A stretch of 64,000 nt of DNA. Source: Maritalea sp049801075 (GTDB lineage Bacteria; Pseudomonadota; Alphaproteobacteria; Rhizobiales; Devosiaceae). The stretch lies in assembly GCF_049801075.1 (NCBI RefSeq), contig NZ_JBNAGG010000002.1, forward strand, positions 124,001-188,000, written 5' to 3'. The notes under the pieces are model-generated. The model made no database searches, was not told where the DNA came from, and saw nothing but the letters and a program-made list of their open reading frames with translations. A program made the position numbers and the translations under genes. Shown here piece after piece: positions 42,888 through 50,908 of the stretch; the first letter of the stretch is position 1, and each line of letters begins with the position of its first letter.

Positions 42888-43910
42888 ATGTACGGCCCTT
42901 TTGAACAGCACGCACAAGGTTATTGGCAATTGCCCTCCGGGCCTAAAAACACAATTTGTGATGTGGGTGGAATTAAGGTCGGTCATGCCCAGAACATGCG
43001 CGGTTCTGCCCGCACCGGGGTAACGGCGCTTTTGCCGATGGAGGGCAATGTTTATGCCCATAAGCTGCCTGCTGGTTGCGCGGTGATCAATGGGTTTGGC
43101 AAATCGGTCGGGCTGGTGCAGGTGGCTGAATTGGGCGAGATTGAAACGCCAATATTGTTCACCAACACTTTCGGGGTTGGCACGGGCACGCAGGCTTTGA
43201 TCAAACATGCCATCGCTCACAATCCGCAAATCGGGCGGCAAGGACCAACGGTGAATCCGGTGGTGTTCGAATGTAATGATGGCCGCGTCAATGATATTCA
43301 GGCGGTGGGTATTGATGAGGCGTTGGTGGAAACAGCAATGGGGCAGGCCGATACTGACTTTGCGCAAGGCACAGTTGGCGCAGGTACGGGCATGTGCACG
43401 TTCGGCTTTGCGGGCGGCATTGGCAGCGCATCGCGCTTGGTTGATCTTGGTGGGCAAAGCTTTACATTGGGCGCTTTTGTGCTGTCCAACTTTGGCCAAA
43501 GGTCCAGCTTGCGCGTGTTCGGGCAAAGGCCCGCTCATTATCGCGGCGAAGATAGCGCGGATAAGGGGTCGATCATCATTGTGATGGCAACAGATTTACC
43601 CATGGATAGTTTGCAGCTAACCCGCCTGTCACGCCGCGCTGGTGCGGCGCTTGGACGGTTGGGTAGCCATTTCGGTCATCAAAGTGGTGACATTGCCTTG
43701 GCCTTTTCCACCCAAAATCCCCGTAGCTTAGAATGTGACACGCTTGTGACCCAGCAGCGGGTTGCGGACCGTTATATGGATAAGATTTTTATGGCCGGTG
43801 TTGAGGCAACCGAACATGCAATTTTAAATGCGCTTTGGCATGGCGAACCGCATAAAGGGTACGACGGTTCAGTTTTGCCAAGTTGGCGTGATGCGTTTGA
43901 AAAGGAATAA
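42888..43910 (+). CDS. P1 (DmpA/S58) family N-terminal-nucleophile aminopeptidase
   Basis: A 340-residue protein with the family opening ICDVGGIKVGHAQN, the GVTALLP and VGAGTGMCTFGFAGGIGSAS blocks and the self-cleavage site GHQSGDIALAFST, where Ser266 would become the nucleophile of the beta chain. DmpA-type enzymes release N-terminal D- or L-residues from small amides. There is no signal peptide. It is divergent from threonine aldolase and two bases upstream of the ArsC-like gene. Confidence 0.9.
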   Translation: MYGPFEQHAQGYWQLPSGPKNTICDVGGIKVGHAQNMRGSARTGVTALLPMEGNVYAHKLPAGCAVINGFGKSVGLVQVAELGEIETPILFTNTFGVGTGTQALIKHAIAHNPQIGRQGPTVNPVVFECNDGRVNDIQAVGIDEALVETAMGQADTDFAQGTVGAGTGMCTFGFAGGIGSASRLVDLGGQSFTLGAFVLSNFGQRSSLRVFGQRPAHYRGEDSADKGSIIIVMATDLPMDSLQLTRLSRRAGAALGRLGSHFGHQSGDIALAFSTQNPRSLECDTLVTQQRVADRYMDKIFMAGVEATEHAILNALWHGEPHKGYDGSVLPSWRDAFEKE

Positions 43911-43912
43911 CG

Positions 43913-44245
43913 ATGACCAAGCTCTATGGATTGAAAAATTGTGACACTTGCCGCAAGGCGCTTAAGGCGTTGGAAGCGGAGGGGCGTGATGTGGCATTTT
44001 ATGATGTGAAGAAAGAGCCATTGTCTCGTGATAAATTGGCTGCGTTTCTCGGTGCGTTTGGGGCTGACAAGCTGGTCAACAAAAAGTCCACCACATGGCG
44101 TGGATTGAGCGAAGTTGAGCGCGGGCGGGAGCCATTGGATTTGCTGGTTGAAAACCCAAGTTTGATGAAACGGCCTGTGATTATTGATGGGGAGAAGAAA
44201 TATCTTGGTTGGCAAAAGGATGTACAAGCGGCTTTGATCGGTTAA
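43913..44245 (+). CDS. ArsC/Spx-family reductase-like protein (YffB type)
   Basis: A 110-residue thioredoxin-fold protein. It starts LYGLKNCDTCRKALKALE, contains KEPLSRDKLAAFL, the ArsC-like NKKSTTWRGLSE and LLVENPSLMKRPVI with the conserved Arg-Pro. The active site CDTC has a second Cys that many YffB proteins lack. Function is probably glutathione- or thiol-linked reduction rather than arsenate detoxification, since no ars genes are near. AAGGAA precedes the ATG. Confidence 0.87.
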   Translation: MTKLYGLKNCDTCRKALKALEAEGRDVAFYDVKKEPLSRDKLAAFLGAFGADKLVNKKSTTWRGLSEVERGREPLDLLVENPSLMKRPVIIDGEKKYLGWQKDVQAALIG

Positions 44246-44251
44246 GCTACC

Positions 44252-44275
44252 AAGAATATTGTTAAATTCTTTTTT
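44252..44275 (+). terminator. Weak Rho-independent terminator
   Basis: AAGAAT and ATTCTT form a 6-bp AT-rich stem whose 3' arm runs into TTTTTT. It would end the peptidase/ArsC-like transcript just before the sigma factor promoter. The stem is weak. Confidence 0.4.
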
Positions 44276-44286
44276 GACCCGAGATG

Positions 44287-44314
44287 TGAACCGAATTTCT
44301 ATTTTGTCCGTTAA
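44287..44314 (+). promoter_or_regulatory. ECF-type promoter of the rpoE-chrR operon (TGAACC-N16-CGTTAA)
   Basis: TGAACC (44287-44292) and CGTTAA (44309-44314) are 16 bases apart. The same layout occurs before two other transcription units of this locus (48514-48541 minus strand, 48585-48613 plus strand), where the -35 reads TGATCC, the element recognised by Rhodobacter RpoE. The -35 here is also one base from the GGAAC of EcfG promoters, so stress-sigma control is an alternative. Confidence 0.55.
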
Positions 44315-44346
44315 TGGAGGTAGAAACAGTCACAAAGGGTCCAAAT

Positions 44347-44946
44347 ATGCGATCGGCGTTAAATTTGGCACACAATGACGAAGATGAAGACAGGGTGGAT
44401 GATCCTACGCTTTTGAAGCAAGCGATGGTGCGTGTTGCAACCACGCAGGATCGGGAAGCCTTTCAGTTCTTATTCTCATACTTTGCCCCAAGGGTGAAGG
44501 CAGTGCTTTTGAAGGCTGGCAGCAATGAAAGCCAAGCCGAAGATTTAATGCAAGACGTGATGATGACCGTGTGGCGTAAAGCCAAGCTTTATGCCCCAGA
44601 GCGTGGATCGGTGAATGCATGGGTGTTTACTGTCGCGCGGAACGCACGGATTGATTTGCTTCGCCGTGCATCTTCAAGACCCTATGACGATGTTTATGAA
44701 ATCGAACTGGAAAGTGATGTCGCCTCGGGCGAAGACAATATGTTTGAAACCGAGCGGGCAGAGCGGGTTAGCGAAGCGCTGGCCGATTTGCCCGAAGATC
44801 AACGGCAGATCATAGAATTAGGGTTTATAGAAGACATGTCGCAAAGTGAAATTGCGGAAAAGCTCAGTTTGCCATTGGGCACGGTGAAATCCCGGATGCG
44901 GCTCGCTTACGGTAAAATGAAATCTAAGTTGGAGGCGGTGCGATGA
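44347..44946 (+). CDS. rpoE: ECF sigma factor, RpoE of the singlet-oxygen (ChrR-paired) class
   Basis: ATG 44347 has AAAGGG upstream; an earlier ATG at 44314 overlaps the predicted -10 box and is rejected. Product 199 residues. Region 2 contains AEDLMQDVMMTVWRKA and the DNA-melting segment NAWVFTVARNARIDLLRR. Region 4 has LPEDQRQIIELGFIEDMSQ and LSLPLGTVKSRMRLAYGKMK. It directs RNA polymerase to its own regulon when released from ChrR. The stop overlaps the anti-sigma gene as ATGA. Confidence 0.92.
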   Translation: MRSALNLAHNDEDEDRVDDPTLLKQAMVRVATTQDREAFQFLFSYFAPRVKAVLLKAGSNESQAEDLMQDVMMTVWRKAKLYAPERGSVNAWVFTVARNARIDLLRRASSRPYDDVYEIELESDVASGEDNMFETERAERVSEALADLPEDQRQIIELGFIEDMSQSEIAEKLSLPLGTVKSRMRLAYGKMKSKLEAVR

Positions 44947-45605
44947 TTACCCACCACCATCTCGATGATGCGACCTTGTTGCGTTATGCAAGTGGCGATT
45001 TAGATAGCGCGTTCACCATTGTTGTGGCGGCCCATTTGGCCATGTGTGACCAATGTCGCAAAGCAGTGCGCGATGCAGAAGAAATTGGCGGCCATATGAT
45101 GGATCATGTGGCACAAGCGCCTGTTGCTGAAGATGCATTTGATAAAATGATGGCGCGATTGGATGCAGGTGACCAAGAGCAGATTGAAGTGGATCTGAGC
45201 CGGAACGCTGATCCAGAAAGCAATGTGCCTTTGCCGTTGCGTGGTTTGATCGGTGATCATTTGGATGATGTGCGCTGGCGCTTGGTGGCCCCGGGCGTGC
45301 GCAAGCATGAAATTCAAATGGGCAAGAAAGGCGAATCTTCGCTTTATATGTTGAATATTTCACCGGGTATGGCTGTGCCGGAACATGGGCATGGTGGCGC
45401 GGAGATGACATTGATCCTTTCTGGTGCCTATCGCGATAAGCTGGGCGTTTTCGGCCCAGGCGATGTGGCGGACCTAGATGAAGATATTGAACACCAGCCG
45501 ATTGTGGAGCCGGGCGAGGCTTGCATTTGCCTTGTGGCAACAGAAACACCAACACGGTTTAAAGACTTTATCGTGCGGTTGATGCAGCCCTTCGTGCGCA
45601 TTTAG
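44943..45605 (+). CDS. chrR: ChrR-type zinc/cupin anti-sigma factor
   Basis: A 220-residue protein. The N-terminal anti-sigma domain has zinc ligands H6, H31, C35 and C38 (AHLAMCDQC), at exactly the numbered positions known for Rhodobacter ChrR. The C-terminal cupin (about 115-205) has HGHGGAEMTLILSG and GDVADLDEDIEHQP. It binds and silences RpoE, and singlet oxygen triggers its loss. Translational coupling to rpoE supports the pairing. Confidence 0.95.
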   Translation: MITHHHLDDATLLRYASGDLDSAFTIVVAAHLAMCDQCRKAVRDAEEIGGHMMDHVAQAPVAEDAFDKMMARLDAGDQEQIEVDLSRNADPESNVPLPLRGLIGDHLDDVRWRLVAPGVRKHEIQMGKKGESSLYMLNISPGMAVPEHGHGGAEMTLILSGAYRDKLGVFGPGDVADLDEDIEHQPIVEPGEACICLVATETPTRFKDFIVRLMQPFVRI

Positions 45606-45612
45606 GTGACTT

Positions 45613-46365
45613 ATGTCCTTTAATGGCAAACATGTATGGATCACGGGCGCCAGCACAGGCATTGGCCGCGCGCTGGCGAAAAAGCTAGATGCTGACGGGG
45701 CGCTGGTTTCTGTTTCCGCGCGGTCAGAAGAAAAGCTGCAAGAGCTGGAGGCTGAAGGCCAGAACATTCGCGCCTTTCCGCTGGACGTGACGGACCAATC
45801 TGTGATGGCTGCAGCCATTGATATGATCGCGGCGCGTGCGCCAATCGATCATGTTGTGTTGGGCGCTGGCGCGTGGAGCATCATGGACAGCGATCAAATG
45901 GAAATTGGCCCCATCCGTACCGGCATGGAGGTTAATTATTTTGGCACGATCAATGCCGTCCACAAGCTGATTCCCATGATGATTGAGCGGGGTGCAGGCC
46001 ATATCTCCATCATTGCATCTGTCGCGGGCTATCGAGGCCTGCCGCGTTCTATCGCCTATAGCCCCACCAAGGCAGCTTTGATCAATCTTGCTGAGATTTT
46101 GAAGGTGGAGCTTGAGCCGCACAATATTGGTGTGAGCAGCATCAATCCTGGTTTTGTGGACACGCCGCTGACGCAGGACAACCCTTTTCCGATGCCCGGT
46201 ATCATCACAGCTGAAGAAGCCGCAGATGCAATCTATAAGGGTTTGGACAAAGGGAAGTTTGAAATCTCATTTCCGTTTGGATTTACGCTGTTGATGAAAA
46301 TGCTGCGTGTCGCGCCGAACTGGCTCTATCTGTTCCTGATGCGGCGCATCAAGGCATCGATCTAA
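45613..46365 (+). CDS. Short-chain dehydrogenase/reductase of the RpoE locus
   Basis: A 250-residue SDR with cofactor motif TGASTGIGRAL, NYFGT, catalytic Ser in SIIASVAGYRG and YSPTK (YxxxK), plus NPGFVDTPLT. The C-terminus is hydrophobic (FPFGFTLLMKMLRVAPNWLY), suggesting membrane association. It is 7 bases after chrR, hence part of that operon. SDR genes also occur in the RpoE regulon of Rhodobacter; the substrate may be a lipid aldehyde, but this is inference. Confidence 0.88.
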   Translation: MSFNGKHVWITGASTGIGRALAKKLDADGALVSVSARSEEKLQELEAEGQNIRAFPLDVTDQSVMAAAIDMIAARAPIDHVVLGAGAWSIMDSDQMEIGPIRTGMEVNYFGTINAVHKLIPMMIERGAGHISIIASVAGYRGLPRSIAYSPTKAALINLAEILKVELEPHNIGVSSINPGFVDTPLTQDNPFPMPGIITAEEAADAIYKGLDKGKFEISFPFGFTLLMKMLRVAPNWLYLFLMRRIKASI

Positions 46366-46371
46366 GCAGAC

Positions 46372-47151
46372 CTATTTAACGTTATGCGGTTTTTTGAAGA
46401 TTGCAATCGCGCGCTTAGGAGCGTCCGGTTTGGGCTTTGGGCGCAAGCCTTTCACCCACAGTTTGAACGCTTCATAATTGATCCCAAATACCACTTTCAT
46501 GGTCATCCAGCCCGTGCGGCCGAGTGATTTGATCAATTGAAAGTCGGTTAGTGGTTTTTGCTTGCCGCGCAGATAGGCATTGAGCAGCGCGCCCTCTTTG
46601 TCCTTAAGGGCAACGCCAAGGGTCAGGTCGTCACCTGGCTTGGTCACATGGAAACGATAGCTGCCTTCCACATTGTTAAAGGGTGACACATAGAATTGTT
46701 TCTCACAATCCTGCCAAACAACGCCATCTTCACTTTCGCCGGCCGGGATCACATAGGTGTGGCGTTGGGCGAAAGTGTTGCGCACCTCATAAATCATCAC
46801 TTTGATTTTGCCGCGGCGCACGCCGTAATAGGTGGTGATGGGGTTAAAGGCAAAATTGAGAATACGCGGGTAGGTGAGCATGAAGAAACGAAGCTTTTCT
46901 GTTTCAACACCAGCTTGCTCGGTGAGGTTTTGCAAATAGCCCATCAAGTTTTGGCCAGTGCCATCGCCAAAGTCTTTATCGTGGATGGACACCAGATTAA
47001 GTCGATTGTGGCTGAACAGTTTTAGCTGCTCCGCTGTGCGATCCAGATCGTCTACTTCAACAAATAGGTTAAACACGCCATAGCGCAATTTATGCTCCAC
47101 CGGGCGGAGCCGCTTGTGCGTCACTTCGGCATCATAAATTGCGCTTTCCAT
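46372..47151 (-). CDS. DUF1365 family protein of the RpoE/ChrR lipid module
   Basis: A 259-residue protein with the family landmarks YDAEVTHKRLRPVEHKLRYG, RILNFAFNPITTYYGV, EVRNTFAQRHTYVIP and KQFYVSPFNNVEGSYRF. DUF1365 genes almost always accompany the FAD oxidoreductase encoded next door, in clusters tied to cyclopropane/furan fatty acid synthesis and to ChrR turnover under singlet oxygen. Its start overlaps that gene's stop by one base. It converges on the SDR with a 6-base gap. Confidence 0.88.
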   Translation of the reverse strand: MESAIYDAEVTHKRLRPVEHKLRYGVFNLFVEVDDLDRTAEQLKLFSHNRLNLVSIHDKDFGDGTGQNLMGYLQNLTEQAGVETEKLRFFMLTYPRILNFAFNPITTYYGVRRGKIKVMIYEVRNTFAQRHTYVIPAGESEDGVVWQDCEKQFYVSPFNNVEGSYRFHVTKPGDDLTLGVALKDKEGALLNAYLRGKQKPLTDFQLIKSLGRTGWMTMKVVFGINYEAFKLWVKGLRPKPKPDAPKRAIAIFKKPHNVK

Positions 47152-48479
47152 TATTCGGCTGCCTCTCTCGGCATCACCGGGGTCACATTAATGCGGCCCG
47201 AAGGGTTTTCCACTTGCCAAGGGCGGTTCATGCCGCCCAATTGCTCGGCAACAGCCAAGCCCGATTGAATGCCATCTTCATGGAAGCCGTAGCCGAAATA
47301 GGCGCCGCAGAACCAGGTGCGGTTTTTGCCTTGCAATTGCCAAAGCTCTTTTTGCGCCTCGATCGAATTGCTGTCGAATACGGGGTGCATATAGTCAAAG
47401 CTTTTGATGATTGCTTTGGGGTGGATATTGCGTGTCGGATTTAGGGTCACAAACAGATTGGTTTTGGTTTCCAAATGCTGCAATTCGTTCATCCAATAGG
47501 TGACGCAAAGCTCGTCTTCACCATTTATGGTTTGCTTTAAATAATTCCAGCAGGACCAAAGGCGCTTGCGCTTCGGCATCCAAGCATCATCCGTGTGCAG
47601 CACAGCTGTGTTGGGCTGATAAGGGAAATAGGAAAGCAAATTTTGCTCTTCATATGATGCGTCGTCGAGCAATTCTAGGCTCTGGTCGGCATGGCCAGCC
47701 ATCACCACATGATCAAACGGGCGCAGCACGCCATTTCCGTCTTCAATATGCACATAGCCGGGGTGACGCATGATCTTTTTGATCGGCGTGGACAGGTGCA
47801 CTTCAATGTTCGCATCCGCCATCATTGCTTTCACATATTCGCGGCTTCCGCCAATCACGGTGCGCCAGTTTGGCTTTTGATAAGCCTTCATCAGCGCGTG
47901 ATTGTGGTAGAAATTGATGAAGGTCTGCGCTGGATAATCCATCATCGCCTTGGCTTTTGTAGACCAAATGGCGGCGCCCATGGGAATGATGTGATTTTCG
48001 ATAAACGGGCGGTCATATCCTTCGCGGGCGAGAAAATCACCCAATGAGATTTCGCTGGCGTAAGACGAGATGCGTTCGCGTGCGGATTTGAAGAAGCGCA
48101 AGATGTCAGCCAGCTGGCTCCAATGCATTGGGTTGGCCACGTTGCGGCGTTGGCCAAAAAAACCATTTAGGCCAGAGCCTGAATATTCGTATTTCCCGCC
48201 ATTCATCGTGAAGGAAAAGCTCATATCTGTACGCTTGGTTGCGATGTTGAAATGATCAAACAACGCTGAAAGGTTTGGGTAGTTCGGTTCATTATAAACA
48301 ATGAAACCTGTATCAACCGGAATATCGCCTTCAGGCACTGGCGCATCCACCGTGTTCGAGTGGCCGCCCAAATAGTCATTCGCTTCATAAAGCGTGACAT
48401 TGTGGTTCTTGGACAAAAGCCAAGCGGCGCTAAGCCCTGATATGCCTGAGCCGACGACGGCGATGTTTAGTTTAGTCAT
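47151..48479 (-). CDS. NAD(P)/FAD-binding amine-oxidase-like oxidoreductase of the RpoE lipid module
   Basis: A 442-residue flavoprotein with Rossmann motif VVGSGISGLSAAWLLS at 8-23, then YEANDYLGGHSNTVDAP and DTGFIVYNEPNYPNLSALF. These are hallmarks of the family annotated as cyclopropane/fatty-acid-modifying oxidoreductase found with DUF1365. It probably acts on membrane fatty acyl chains during photooxidative stress. A TGATCC-N16-CGTTTC promoter stands 35 bases upstream of the ATG. Confidence 0.88.
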   Translation of the reverse strand: MTKLNIAVVGSGISGLSAAWLLSKNHNVTLYEANDYLGGHSNTVDAPVPEGDIPVDTGFIVYNEPNYPNLSALFDHFNIATKRTDMSFSFTMNGGKYEYSGSGLNGFFGQRRNVANPMHWSQLADILRFFKSARERISSYASEISLGDFLAREGYDRPFIENHIIPMGAAIWSTKAKAMMDYPAQTFINFYHNHALMKAYQKPNWRTVIGGSREYVKAMMADANIEVHLSTPIKKIMRHPGYVHIEDGNGVLRPFDHVVMAGHADQSLELLDDASYEEQNLLSYFPYQPNTAVLHTDDAWMPKRKRLWSCWNYLKQTINGEDELCVTYWMNELQHLETKTNLFVTLNPTRNIHPKAIIKSFDYMHPVFDSNSIEAQKELWQLQGKNRTWFCGAYFGYGFHEDGIQSGLAVAEQLGGMNRPWQVENPSGRINVTPVMPREAAE

Positions 48480-48513
48480 AAAGTCCGGTTCCGCTTGATA
48501 AATTTCTATCTAA

Positions 48514-48541
48514 GAAACGCTGGGCCTTGTGAAATGGATCA
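48514..48541 (-). promoter_or_regulatory. RpoE-type promoter of the FAD oxidoreductase-DUF1365 operon
   Basis: On the minus strand TGATCC (48541-48536) is followed after 16 bases by CGTTTC (48519-48514), 35 bases before the start codon. It shares the arrangement of the rpoE and DUF2177 upstream sites and carries the TGATCC -35 element of Rhodobacter RpoE. Confidence 0.65.
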
Positions 48542-48584
48542 CCAAATTAATTTGAATATATCTAAGGAATATTCCGCCCAACTG

Positions 48585-48613
48585 TGATCCATTGGGGCTG
48601 TTATTGGCGTAGT
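48585..48613 (+). promoter_or_regulatory. RpoE-type promoter of the DUF2177 gene
   Basis: TGATCC (48585-48590) and CGTAGT (48608-48613) are 17 bases apart. The predicted transcript start near 48620 leaves room for the AGGAG ribosome-binding site at about 48623-48627. It lies back to back with the minus-strand promoter at 48514-48541. Confidence 0.65.
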
Positions 48614-48634
48614 TAGCGCAATAGGAGCATTCAC

Positions 48635-49036
48635 ATGACCAACATTATTGCTTACATCGCTACGCTGATCGTATTTTTGGGGATCGATTTCGTCTGGCTC
48701 AGCTATGTTGCGCGCACTTTTTACTTTGAGCGCATTAGCCATTTGATGGCGGACAGTCCTAACTTTGCCGCCGCCGGCGTGTTCTACATTTTCTATGTTG
48801 TCGGCATTGTTTATTTTGCTGTGCTACCGGCATTGAAAGCAGGCTCGGTTGTGCCTGCCTTAATCTCAGGTGCGTTGCTCGGTTTGCTGGCTTACGGCAC
48901 GTACGACATGACCAATTTTGCAACGCTGAAAAACTGGCCAATTTCTGTGGCAATTGTAGACATGATTTGGGGCGCGACCCTTACGGCGACATCGGCCGCC
49001 GCAGGGTTTTACATCACGCGCATGTTTACCAGCTAA
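48635..49036 (+). CDS. DUF2177 family membrane protein
   Basis: A 133-residue protein with four predicted helices. Landmarks are FLGIDFVWLSYVARTFY in helix 1, VFYIFYVVGIVYFAVLPAL, and LAYGTYDMTNFATLKNWPIS between helices 3 and 4, all typical of DUF2177. These genes recur beside RpoE/ChrR and DUF1365 clusters, which fits the RpoE-type promoter here. AGGAG precedes the ATG. Biochemical role unknown; membrane protection under singlet oxygen is inferred. Confidence 0.88.
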   Translation: MTNIIAYIATLIVFLGIDFVWLSYVARTFYFERISHLMADSPNFAAAGVFYIFYVVGIVYFAVLPALKAGSVVPALISGALLGLLAYGTYDMTNFATLKNWPISVAIVDMIWGATLTATSAAAGFYITRMFTS

Positions 49037-50205
49037 GCGACGCTAAATCGCGACAATGAGAAGGGCGAAATGTCAAAGGACGTTTCGCCCTTTGTCATGA
49101 GCTGTGCCAACATCTCGCCAATGGCGGCGCTATGTTTGAAACCATGGCCAGAGCAGGGTGACACCAGAAACACATTTTCCATTTCAGGATGATCATCCAT
49201 AATAAAATGGCCGTCAGGCGCGGCGGTATAGAGGCACGTTGCGGATCGCACGACGTTCGGGTTTAAGCCCAGCAATCGATTTTGTGGATGGCGTGCATAA
49301 AAGGCGTCTTGCTCCGCCTTGGACACATCGCGATTGGTTTCCTCTGGCGCGGTGGGTTCGCCGTAAAATTCTGAGGCCATTTTAAACTGATGTGCCGCCG
49401 CTAAAGAAGGCATGCCATAAAAGAAATCGTCGGGTTTTTCGCCATGGGGCCAAGCGAATGCTGGGCTGTTTTTCCATGCGGCCTGATGGTCAGGTTCAAT
49501 GTCCAACCAATGCAACACCTGGCGCGTGGGTTGGAAAATATTGTGCCATTTCTCGGAAAGGAAAGACCTAACCCATGGTCCGGCGCTTAGGATCACTTTG
49601 GCAGCGTCATATTCCTCAGTTGAAGTGCGCACTTTCACTGTGCCGTCGCGTTGGGGGAGGATTTGCTCCACCACCGTGCCATATTGCAGATCCGCCCCAT
49701 GCTTTTTCGCCAGTTTAAGTTGGCTGTCGACGCATTGCTCGGCGCGTAAATATCCGGCGCCGGGTTCATAATAGGCGCGTTCGTTGTCGCTGATTAAAAA
49801 GTTGGGAAAGCGATTGCGCACGTCATTTGGTGACAGCAGTTCATGTTCAATATTGAATTTCTTTGCCGCCGCTTCAGTTGTGTCCAGAAAGCCTTTTTTA
49901 GCATTGGTCTCGGCGGCTTGGTCGCTCGAGATCATCAGGGCGCCAATTTGATGCAACAGATCGTCGCCCGTTTCGGCTTCGATTTCGCGCCAAATCTCAT
50001 GGGACCGCAACACGAAGGTAACATAAGCAAAGCCTTCGCCGATGGCTTGGCGGGTGAGGCGGCTTTCCCCGTGGGTAGACCCGTGAATATGGGGCGGCGT
50101 GTACCGATCAAGCCCTAGCGTTTTTGCACCCATTTTTGCCAATTGGTAAGTGGCAGCGCTACCCATAGCGCCTAGGCCCACCACGATCACATCATATTGT
50201 TGCAT
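49033..50205 (-). CDS. solA: Monomeric sarcosine oxidase / N-methyltryptophan oxidase-type flavoenzyme
   Basis: A 390-residue flavoprotein. FAD-binding starts VIVVGLGAMGSAATYQLAKMG; the active-site segment THGESRLTRQAIGEGFAYV is typical of MSOX/MTOX. The covalent flavin cysteine is C324 in TCLYTAAPDGHFIMD. It oxidises N-methyl amino acids to formaldehyde and the parent amine. It stands alone, convergent with DUF2177 (4-base overlap). Whether sarcosine or another N-methyl amino acid is preferred cannot be told. Confidence 0.87.
   Translation of the reverse strand: MQQYDVIVVGLGAMGSAATYQLAKMGAKTLGLDRYTPPHIHGSTHGESRLTRQAIGEGFAYVTFVLRSHEIWREIEAETGDDLLHQIGALMISSDQAAETNAKKGFLDTTEAAAKKFNIEHELLSPNDVRNRFPNFLISDNERAYYEPGAGYLRAEQCVDSQLKLAKKHGADLQYGTVVEQILPQRDGTVKVRTSTEEYDAAKVILSAGPWVRSFLSEKWHNIFQPTRQVLHWLDIEPDHQAAWKNSPAFAWPHGEKPDDFFYGMPSLAAAHQFKMASEFYGEPTAPEETNRDVSKAEQDAFYARHPQNRLLGLNPNVVRSATCLYTAAPDGHFIMDDHPEMENVFLVSPCSGHGFKHSAAIGEMLAQLMTKGETSFDISPFSLSRFSVA
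49061..49092 (+). terminator. Hairpin inside the solA 3' coding end, possible terminator for DUF2177
   Basis: AAGGGCGAAA (49061-49070) and TTTCGCCCTT (49083-49092) pair perfectly over 10 bp around a 12-base loop, 25 bases after the DUF2177 stop but within the last codons of solA. The T-run is only three bases, so it may act more as an RNA-stability element for both convergent transcripts. Confidence 0.4.
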
Positions 50206-50421
50206 AAAGGCCTCGATTGTTGCGCGAAAGGAAGGAATTTTTACTCATTCGATCTGTTTTGCGCCGCACCGTCAAGGGGTCCACATTTTTGACACATTCG
50301 GGCGTCAGATGGCGGGCTCTCGCGTTCAGGCGCGGTTTCTCTCGTGCGTGCCCGCTGGTTGGTGCGTTGGACTAACGATTGGATAAAGGGCGCTCTGCGG
50401 CCCACTTGGTGAACAAACTAC

Positions 50422-50844
50422 ATGATGAAGATGACTATTCGCGCGGCGATTGCTGCGATTGCGCTTGCGTTGCCCGTTGTTGCGGCTGCGCCAGTTCAGG
50501 CTACCCCTTTGATCAAACTGATGGAAAAAGATTTGGGACAGCGACGTCCTAAAGGGTGCCCCTCTAAATGGTGCGCTTGCTATATGGACCAGATTTTGGC
50601 GCGCGCTGGATTTTCTTCCCGCGGCTCAAACCGCGCTCGCGATTTTGCGTCCTATGGTAAGAACACGAAAACGGCCAAAGTCGGCTCGATCATGGTGATG
50701 CGCAACCATGTGGGCGTGGTGATGGGCAAATGCTCAAACGGCCAAGTGAAAATTATCTCTGGCAACTATTCTAAGAAGGTCGCGGTGGGGTGCTACCCCG
50801 CCAGCAAAGCCATTGCATGGCGTGACCCGATCAAAGCGCGCTAG
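50422..50844 (+). CDS. Small secreted Cys/His protein, CHAP/NlpC-like (TIGR02594-type)
   Basis: A 140-residue protein with signal peptide (MMKMTIRAAIAAIALALPVV, cleavage near VQA). The mature part has KWCACYMDQILARAGF, GSNRARDFASYG and GSIMVMRNHVGVVMG: the Cys and His order of papain-like peptidoglycan hydrolases. Remaining cysteines (GCPSKWC, GKC, GC) may form disulfides. Likely a periplasmic cell-wall amidase, but the match is by motif only. The start is one of three close ATGs; no strong ribosome-binding site is seen. A terminator follows. Confidence 0.7.
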   Translation: MMKMTIRAAIAAIALALPVVAAAPVQATPLIKLMEKDLGQRRPKGCPSKWCACYMDQILARAGFSSRGSNRARDFASYGKNTKTAKVGSIMVMRNHVGVVMGKCSNGQVKIISGNYSKKVAVGCYPASKAIAWRDPIKAR

Positions 50845-50866
50845 GAGTAGCCACGCTTTCAACTTT

Positions 50867-50906
50867 AATGGGTGCTTTTAACGCAAGTTGGGCACCCATT
50901 TTCTTT
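50867..50906 (+). terminator. Rho-independent terminator after the CHAP-like gene
   Basis: AATGGGTGC and GCACCCATT form a perfect 9-bp stem around a 16-base loop, followed by TTCTTT. It ends the small secreted protein's transcript, directly before the stop of the convergent glycosyltransferase gene. Confidence 0.75.
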
Positions 50907-50908
50907 GC

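Noticed and set aside
43913..44245. Arsenate reductase (arsC) assignment
   Set aside because: The protein is of the YffB/Spx group and no arsenic resistance genes are nearby.
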